From Deferribacteres bacterium (GTDB lineage Bacteria; Nitrospirota; Thermodesulfovibrionia; UBA6902): a stretch of DNA of 5,564 nucleotides. Numbering within the stretch: position 1 is the first letter of the stretch; every line of letters begins with the position of its first letter. Of this stretch, positions 1 through 3,587 are shown piece after piece. The stretch covers positions 1-5,564 of the forward strand of contig JAUVPO010000141.1 in assembly GCA_030598625.1 (NCBI GenBank), given 5' to 3'. The notes beneath the pieces were generated by a model. That model searched no databases. It was not told the origin of the DNA and saw only the letters and a program-made list of their open reading frames with translations. Position numbers and translations under genes: made by a program.

Positions 1-83
1 AACCATAATAAATTTTGCTGACCGTAGGAATTCGGCAGTTCACCCACGTAGCAAAGGGAGGGGTAAAGGGTAACCAGAAGCAC
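1..83 (-). CDS. Possible exported protein, N-terminus only, runs off the left edge
   Basis: A minus-strand frame is open from a TGA at 116-114 to the window edge. It can begin at a GTG at 83-81, preceded by AGGGG (93-89) at a good 5-base spacing. The 27 visible codons start with a hydrophobic stretch (LLVTLYPSLCYVG) followed by a polar segment (ELPNSYGQQN), which resembles a signal peptide passing into a mature domain. The GTG start leaves no positive residue before the hydrophobic core, which is unusual. An ATG at 117-115 would supply one (MRQGQSAVR), but it lies in another frame and meets TGA at 40-42. Removing one G from the GGGG run (plus-strand CCCC, 89-92) would join the two. It could therefore be a GTG-started gene, a frameshifted gene, a base-call error or chance. 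I do not recognise a family. Confidence 0.3.
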   Translation of the reverse strand, partial: MLLVTLYPSLCYVGELPNSYGQQNLLW

Positions 84-153
84 TAAGGCCCCTGACAGCG
101 CTTTGGCCCTGTCTCATTATTAACCGCAGCGCCACTGAACCGTTATTTTTTTA

Positions 154-300
154 CTACGACATTTCTGCAGCTTCAATTGATTGAACCATGGCAATGTTTT
201 TTCTTTCACACCGATACGCTAATCTGTAAAGGACGTCAAATTCAACAATCAGGTTCAGCCTTGTTTCCTGCTCACGCCGCAGTTACCGTTTAAATGTCAC
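154..300 (-). pseudogene. Protein-like open stretch with in-frame stop, possible gene remnant
   Basis: On the minus strand a GTG at 300-298 reads five codons (VTFKR) to a TAA at 285-283. The same frame then stays open for 42 codons to a TAG at 156-154. The residues after the TAA look protein-like (LRREQETRLNLIVEF, then DVLYRLAYRCERKNIAM), with mixed charged and hydrophobic positions as in a helix. There is no Shine-Dalgarno before the GTG, and the first ATG in the open stretch leaves only 14 codons. This could be a decayed gene or a small one whose TAA is an error, but a chance reading cannot be excluded. A dyad TTCAAT-TG-ATTGAA lies inside it (172-185). In the rest of 1-314 I see only the edge fragment and a short hairpin (94-113) with no U-run. 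Confidence 0.2.
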
Positions 301-314
301 CAGCTGTTTTTTTA

Positions 315-698
315 TTAACTCAGATGTTTGCTGACCAGTTTGGTCATCTCGAACATCGAAACTTTAGTTTTCCCTCCGAATACCACTTTCAGATTTGCGT
401 CAGCATTTATGTTTCTCTTGTTTACCGTATCCTGGAGTTTGTTCTTTTTAATATATACCCATAGTTTCTTGGTGACTTCCGTTCTCGGGATTGGCTTGCT
501 TCCGACTATCGTTGCCAGGGCTTCACTGATCTGTACAGGTTTCATGAACTGCGGGTTTGGTTTCCTTTTTTTCTTTACCACTTTTTTCTTTACTACTTTT
601 TTCTTCACCACCTTCTTTTTCACTACCTTTTTCTTTGTTGCCTTTTTTGCAACAGCTTTTTTCTTGGTAGTCTTCTTTGCGACTTTTTTCGTCGGCAT
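315..698 (-). CDS. SWIB/MDM2-domain protein with histone-H1-like lysine tail
   Basis: The 127-residue protein has two parts. Residues 4-43 are eight lysine pentads (four of them KVVKK), a strongly basic, probably disordered tail like those of histone H1-type bacterial proteins. Residues about 49-127 form a complete SWIB domain, with the family's typical GSKPIPRTEVTKKLW, YIKKNKLQD, KRNINAD, FGG and MFEMTKLVSKHL segments. SWIB domains are known from eukaryotic SWI/SNF complexes and occur as stand-alone proteins in Chlamydiae and several other bacteria. The tail suggests nonspecific DNA binding at the nucleoid; that role is inferred. There is no signal peptide or membrane segment. The ATG is supported by GGAGG (711-707) at 8-base spacing. 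It follows the GT2 gene by 138 bases of A/T-rich DNA and probably has its own promoter, though I cannot place one. SWIB identity is sure; cellular function is not. Confidence 0.93.
   Translation of the reverse strand: MPTKKVAKKTTKKKAVAKKATKKKVVKKKVVKKKVVKKKVVKKKRKPNPQFMKPVQISEALATIVGSKPIPRTEVTKKLWVYIKKNKLQDTVNKRNINADANLKVVFGGKTKVSMFEMTKLVSKHLS
570..689 (-). repeat. 15-base in-frame tandem repeat coding the lysine pentads
   Basis: Eight consecutive 15-base units encode KKVAK, KTTKK, KAVAK, KATKK and then four KVVKK. The four KVVKK units differ mainly at silent third positions (on the plus strand ACCAC against ACTAC cores), so they are not a fresh exact duplication. Copy number could vary between strains by slippage while staying in frame. 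On the plus strand the same DNA is a T/C-rich tract that reads as a phenylalanine-rich open frame, which is only a shadow of this gene. Confidence 0.9.
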
Positions 699-706
699 CT
701 CTACAG

Positions 707-711
707 CCTCC
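707..711 (-). promoter_or_regulatory. Ribosome binding site of the SWIB gene
   Basis: GGAGG on the minus strand lies 8 bases before the ATG at 698. It is the best-placed Shine-Dalgarno in the window and fixes the SWIB start. Confidence 0.8.
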
Positions 712-778
712 TTTTTTTAAGGTTAATATGTTTTTTGTTTAACTGTAATAATCTGCACTTTTTTGAATATTTTTTCAA

Positions 779-817
779 CTGTTTTTTTTATTATTTTTTT
801 TCAGGTAAAAAAAACAG
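779..817. repeat. 11-base A/T inverted repeat in a homopolymer-rich spacer
   Basis: On the plus strand CTG plus eight T (779-789) is matched perfectly by eight A plus CAG (807-817), with 17 bases between. The spacer holds another run of eight T (794-801), so on the minus strand one T8 run can pair with either of two A8 runs. It lies between the GT2 stop and the SWIB gene. No GC-rich stem precedes a T-run, so it is not a standard intrinsic terminator for GT2. The A tracts and a nearby dyad, TTGAA-N6-TTCAA at 763-778, may instead bend DNA or raise promoter activity for the SWIB gene. I found no convincing -35/-10 pair in 699-836. Confidence 0.6.
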
Positions 818-836
818 GGAGATTTTGTACAGTATC

Positions 837-1538
837 TTATTTTGGTGAGTAAAACAGGTTTTTAAAAATCGCCCGTAAAATCCTGTAACCAACAACTGCA
901 ATACCCTTTATATTTCCCGTGATCTTTGATTTGCCGGTACCTTTGCGGTAAGTTACGGGAACCTCTTTTATCCTGTATCTTCTCTTAACGGCTTTCACCT
1001 GCATTTCAACTGTCCAGCCAAGGTTATCATTCATATCCAGTTCCAGCAGCTTATCAAATTTAATGGCCCTGAAAGGACCCACGTCTGTATATTTGAATCC
1101 ATAAATAAGCCTGATTAAAGTTGTTGCCAGAAGATTGCCGAAACGCACGGGGATTCGGAGAGCGCCTTCCTCAACCTTGCCCAAAATTCTTGAACCAAGG
1201 ACCATGTCATAATCATCTTTAACCATTGGACCAACAAGCTTGATTATCTCACCTGGATAGTCACTATAATTCCCATCCAAAAAAACTACAATATCCGTTT
1301 TCTTCGATTTAAGGTATTGAATCCCTCTGAGACAAGGGTATCCATACCCCATCCTGGATTCAAACAAAAGGGTCGCTCCCCGCTCTTTTGCTATTGAAGG
1401 CGTTTTATCGATGCTTCCGTTATCTATTACAACAACTTCATCGACTAAATCGCCGGGGATATCATTTAAAACAAGCGGCAGCGTCTTTTCCTCGTTCAGG
1501 GCGGGTATTATTACGGCGATTCTTTTATCAGATAACAT
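837..1538 (-). CDS. Family 2 glycosyltransferase, polyprenyl-phosphate sugar synthase type (DPM1-like)
   Basis: This 233-residue GT-A-fold enzyme should transfer a sugar from a nucleotide donor to a polyprenyl phosphate on the cytoplasmic face of the inner membrane; sugar and lipid are not readable from sequence. Motifs in order: the nucleotide-binding strand IIPALNEE (10-17), VVIDNGSIDKT (37-47), GYGYPCLRG (64-72), the metal-site region FLDGNYSDYP (86-95), LGSR (114-117), TDVGPFRAIK (151-160), GWTVEMQ (174-180) and RKGTGKSKI (198-206). The third position of the DxD-like site is Asn90, where I would expect Asp. The length matches a lone catalytic domain without the C-terminal membrane helices of many relatives, although residues about 210-230 could form a membrane-surface helix. 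AGGAGG lies only 3 bases from the ATG. The gene follows a 53-residue membrane protein by 32 bases, probably in one transcript. The family is certain; the DPM-like activity is likely. Confidence 0.9.
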   Translation of the reverse strand: MLSDKRIAVIIPALNEEKTLPLVLNDIPGDLVDEVVVIDNGSIDKTPSIAKERGATLLFESRMGYGYPCLRGIQYLKSKKTDIVVFLDGNYSDYPGEIIKLVGPMVKDDYDMVLGSRILGKVEEGALRIPVRFGNLLATTLIRLIYGFKYTDVGPFRAIKFDKLLELDMNDNLGWTVEMQVKAVKRRYRIKEVPVTYRKGTGKSKITGNIKGIAVVGYRILRAIFKNLFYSPK

Positions 1539-1541
1539 AAT

Positions 1542-1547
1542 CCTCCT
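1542..1547 (-). promoter_or_regulatory. Close-spaced ribosome binding site of the GT2 gene
   Basis: A full AGGAGG precedes the ATG at 1538 by only 3 bases, tighter than the usual 5-9. The next residues lead directly into the first beta strand (RIAVIIPALNEE), so no later start fits and this ATG is kept. Confidence 0.65.
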
Positions 1548-1570
1548 GCTTTTCCATACTTACACCTGCA

Positions 1571-1732
1571 TTAACCTCCCCTTATAACCCGCCACATCTC
1601 CCCCCACCACTTCAATTGGAATTCAAAAAATTCCGCTCTTTCGGGCACCGTAAAATATACCACTACCAGAACCAGCACAACCAGGATATATATAAAAAGG
1701 AGTATGTCTTTTTTGTCCTTTTCCCGCATCAT
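1571..1732 (-). CDS. Small single-pass membrane protein upstream of the GT2 gene
   Basis: This 53-codon frame has three parts. A charged N-terminus (MMREKDKKD) is followed by about 20 uninterrupted hydrophobic residues (ILLFIYILVVLVLVVVYFTV, residues 10-29). A tail of about 24 residues follows, rich in aromatic and charged residues, including FFEF (35-38), KWWGEMW (41-47) and RVIRGG at the end. A clean transmembrane helix bounded by charges argues that it is real despite its length. The start is unclear: two ATGs lie in tandem (1732 and 1729) and neither has a good Shine-Dalgarno. A TTG five codons upstream is also in frame. A TATACT at 1767-1762 could be a -10 box, without a good -35. Its stop is 32 bases before the GT2 start, so the two are probably co-transcribed. 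I do not recognise a named family. A role as membrane anchor or partner of the GT2 enzyme is inferred. Confidence 0.65.
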   Translation of the reverse strand: MMREKDKKDILLFIYILVVLVLVVVYFTVPERAEFFEFQLKWWGEMWRVIRGG

Positions 1733-1851
1733 TATTAAACTTTTCAATCTTATAATTTTACAGTATATACTACCTTGGATTTAGCTATAATTCCATTATT
1801 AAAGAAACCGGGGTATATCTAATACTTCCTTATCATTTTTCCGGCTTATCC

Positions 1852-1927
1852 TGTCATTCCGGCTTGTCCGGAATCTCTCCTGCAATATCTTCGCATAAGT
1901 AAGGATTCCCGACAAGCGGGAATGACA
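1852..1927. repeat. REP-like inverted pair of hairpins (BIME-like)
   Basis: Two 24-base arms (1852-1875 and 1904-1927) face each other across 28 bases, starting TGTCATTCC and ending GGAATGACA. They match at 22 of 24 positions. Each arm is also a hairpin by itself: ATTCCGG-CTTGT-CCGGAAT on the left and ATTCCCG-ACAAG-CGGGAAT on the right. The only two differences between arms pair with each other, so both stems stay perfect. This layout resembles the paired REP (BIME) elements moved by TnpA_REP-type (RAYT) transposases. No transposase gene is in the window. Very similar 'ATTCCCG-CTTGT-CGGGAAT' repeats are, from memory, common between genes of many uncultured bacteria. In RNA either hairpin could also help stop transcription or protect a 3' end. 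Confidence 0.8.
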
Positions 1928-1960
1928 AAAGCATGCGTTTTAAGAGATGACAAAACTGAC

Positions 1961-1995
1961 AAAAATCATTAAAACCCCGAAGACAAGTTTCGTGG
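1961..1995 (-). terminator. Probable intrinsic terminator of the radical SAM gene
   Basis: Read on the minus strand, CCACGAA (1995-1989) pairs with TTCGGGG (1981-1975) in 6 of 7 positions around a 7-base loop. TTTT follows at once, then AATGA and five more T. The hairpin begins 53 bases after the TGA of the radical SAM gene and points the right way. The broken T-run and single mismatch make it a moderate rather than textbook terminator. Confidence 0.45.
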
Positions 1996-2047
1996 AATTC
2001 TATTGATTAAATATCGATGTATTAAATCAAGGCAAGGAGATTGATAT

Positions 2048-3478
2048 TCAGGAACGGCTCGAGGCAAAATGCGACTTCATCTTGCTGACGCCGAATGAGA
2101 GATAATTCTTAAACGCTCTCGGCGAATTGCAAAGAGACAATATCTTTTTGACATATTTCGGCCTTGCATACAAATACCAGAAGGATTTCTTTTTCAGGTG
2201 GTTCAGTTCTTCCGCCGACAGATGATATGTCCGTACAACGGAATTAAAATGGTCATATATTTTATCGTATGCGCCGTCAAGAATCAGACCGTCTCTTTTA
2301 GCTATGTGATAATATTTTGTACCGGGGAAAGGAAACGGCAGGATAACCTCGAAGAAATCGCTGTCAATCTCTCTGGCAAAATCGAACGTCTGCATTATAG
2401 TCTCTTCAGTATCCCATGGCATGCCTATCAAATATGTCACAAAGGTCTTGAGTTTTTGTTTTTTGGCCAGCCTCAAGGCTTCTCTTGACTCTTCAAGGGT
2501 TATACCCTTCTGTGTCTTGTCAAGGATATCCTGGTTCCCGCTCTCAACGCCGAACGACACAAGCCAGCATCCCGCCTTTTTCATCCACATAAGCCTTTCC
2601 TCATCAACTGTATTCACGCGGCTGTTAGCTACCCATTCTATATCGAGTTTCCTGTCAATAATATCCTTGCAAACAGTTATGACCCATTCTTTATCCCATG
2701 TAAAGGTATCTGCCCTGAAGAAAAAGTTCCTGATATTATATTCTTTTACACAATGCTCAAGCTCATCAACTACATTGCCGGGAGAACGGAGCCTCAGATT
2801 TGAGCCGGTTACAACCGAGCTGAGACAATAAATGCATTTGGCGGGACAACCGCGGCTTGACTGGATTGTGGTCTGGATTTCCCCTGTATCAGGCCTTACA
2901 TACTTGTTCTGGTTCATCAGGTGTCTCGAAGGAAAAGGGAGCGTATCCAGGTTTTCTATAAAAGGTCTTTTGGCGGTCCTGCGGATTTTGCCGTTTTCTC
3001 TGTAACAGATACCTGTTACATCTTTTAGATTTATTCCCCGTGCAATTTCAAGCAATGTCAGTTCGGGTTCACCTATAAGGGCGATATCAAGTTGTTCACA
3101 CATCTCAAGCCTTTCAACGGGGCTGATTGTCGTGTCGCCGCCCTTTGCGATTGTTATGATATCGGGGTCGATCTCTTTGGCGATCCTGCACGCGATTAAA
3201 TCGTCTTTAATCGATGTAATCGTAGTATAAATAATAAGCATGGTAGGAGAGAAAACCCTGATGTCCTCTTTCACCGTTTCCCAGCTGCTTCCATCTTCAA
3301 CAGGATAATCCTTGATCCTGCAAAGATGCCCGTTTTCTTCGAGAACGGCTGACATGTATGCTATGTCCAAGGGCGGGCGTATCGCGTTTGAAACACCTGC
3401 AAGCGATACCTGGCACCGGTCGTCTCTGTAAAAAAGACCCGTTGGAGGGACTATGAAAAATGCTCTGTGTGATGACAT
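2048..3478 (-). CDS. Cobalamin-binding-domain radical SAM protein
   Basis: The 476-residue protein has the standard two-part build of the B12-binding radical SAM group. Residues about 5-150 form the Rossmann-like cobalamin domain, with PPLDIAYMSAVLEENGH (35-51), AKGGDTTISP (111-120) and LIGEPELTLLEI (134-145); the classic DxHxxG base-on motif is absent, as is usual here. A linker ending in LPFPSRHL (180-187) leads into the radical SAM barrel, whose cluster site is C211-PAK-C215-IY-C218 (CxxxCxxC). Later motifs are FFFRADTFTWDK (252-263), NSRVNTVDEE (285-294), VSFGVESG (307-314) and LIGMPWDTEET (350-360). Such proteins do methylations, rearrangements or ring closures on lipids, cofactors and natural products. 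Flanking glycosyltransferases hint at a lipid or glycan substrate, an inference only. It has its own promoter and no clear Shine-Dalgarno. The start is fixed because FFIVPP opens the domain and the next Met is residue 42. Confidence 0.92.
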   Translation of the reverse strand: MSSHRAFFIVPPTGLFYRDDRCQVSLAGVSNAIRPPLDIAYMSAVLEENGHLCRIKDYPVEDGSSWETVKEDIRVFSPTMLIIYTTITSIKDDLIACRIAKEIDPDIITIAKGGDTTISPVERLEMCEQLDIALIGEPELTLLEIARGINLKDVTGICYRENGKIRRTAKRPFIENLDTLPFPSRHLMNQNKYVRPDTGEIQTTIQSSRGCPAKCIYCLSSVVTGSNLRLRSPGNVVDELEHCVKEYNIRNFFFRADTFTWDKEWVITVCKDIIDRKLDIEWVANSRVNTVDEERLMWMKKAGCWLVSFGVESGNQDILDKTQKGITLEESREALRLAKKQKLKTFVTYLIGMPWDTEETIMQTFDFAREIDSDFFEVILPFPFPGTKYYHIAKRDGLILDGAYDKIYDHFNSVVRTYHLSAEELNHLKKKSFWYLYARPKYVKKILSLCNSPRAFKNYLSFGVSKMKSHFASSRS

Positions 3479-3523
3479 GTCATTATATCCAATAATTATA
3501 TTATATCAAAGATTATAATTGAA

Positions 3524-3552
3524 ATTATCCGTCAAACTGACTCTAAAGTCAA
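3524..3552 (-). promoter_or_regulatory. Sigma70-like promoter of the radical SAM gene
   Basis: On the minus strand TTGACT (3552-3547) and GATAAT (3529-3524) are separated by exactly 17 bases; each box matches consensus at five of six positions. Transcription would start near 3517, giving a leader of about 40 bases before the ATG at 3478. The -35 box overlaps a perfect dyad (TGACT-CTAA-AGTCA, 3538-3551), and GTTGAC / GTTTGAC occur as near-direct repeats, both of which could be operator halves. The leader holds four TATAAT copies (3512-3517, 3500-3505, 3495-3500, 3482-3487). None pairs with a good -35 at proper spacing, so I prefer the upstream pair. Confidence 0.6.
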
Positions 3553-3587
3553 CGTTCTAATCTTCTTATTTGAAAAATCTATAAAAA

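Larger units (their letters stand above)
1733..2047. other. Intergenic spacer between the radical SAM gene and the small membrane protein
   Basis: This spacer of 315 bases contains the probable terminator of the radical SAM gene (1961-1995) and the REP-like hairpin pair (1852-1927). It also holds an AT-rich imperfect dyad (TTGATT at 2003-2008 with AATCAA at 2025-2030). TGACAAAA occurs three times (1923-1930, 1948-1955, 1957-1964). A partial extra copy of a REP arm, CCGGCTTATCC, sits at 1841-1851. I see no convincing gene in it; a plus-strand open stretch starting at 2007 is described among the findings. Confidence 0.7.

Noticed and set aside
60..116. Resemblance to part of a c-di-GMP (GEMM-I) riboswitch on the minus strand (ACAGGGCCAAAGC, GGGCCTTA, TGGTTACC).
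   Set aside because: The GGACGCAAAGCC segment and the P1b hairpin are missing, the pieces are too close together, and the same bases fit the exported-protein reading better. A covariance-model search with the GEMM-I model would settle it.
40..117. A 25-residue minus-strand frame starting at ATG 117.
   Set aside because: It is short and proline/leucine-rich after residue 15, and has no good ribosome site; it matters only as the possible start of the frameshifted exported protein.
328..720. A 130-residue plus-strand frame rich in phenylalanine.
   Set aside because: It is the complement of the lysine-codon repeat of the SWIB gene; no signal-bearing family or ribosome site supports it.
818..836. 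An intrinsic terminator just after the GT2 stop.
   Set aside because: A T8 run is present, but the preceding bases offer only a 4-pair AGAT/ATCT stem, too weak to call.
1852..1927. A CRISPR array or a full insertion sequence.
   Set aside because: There are only two facing arms with one short spacer, no regular direct repeats, and no transposase gene or target-site duplication.
2198..2831. Two overlapping plus-strand frames inside the radical SAM gene.
   Set aside because: They lie antisense to well-conserved radical SAM motifs and have no recognisable domains.
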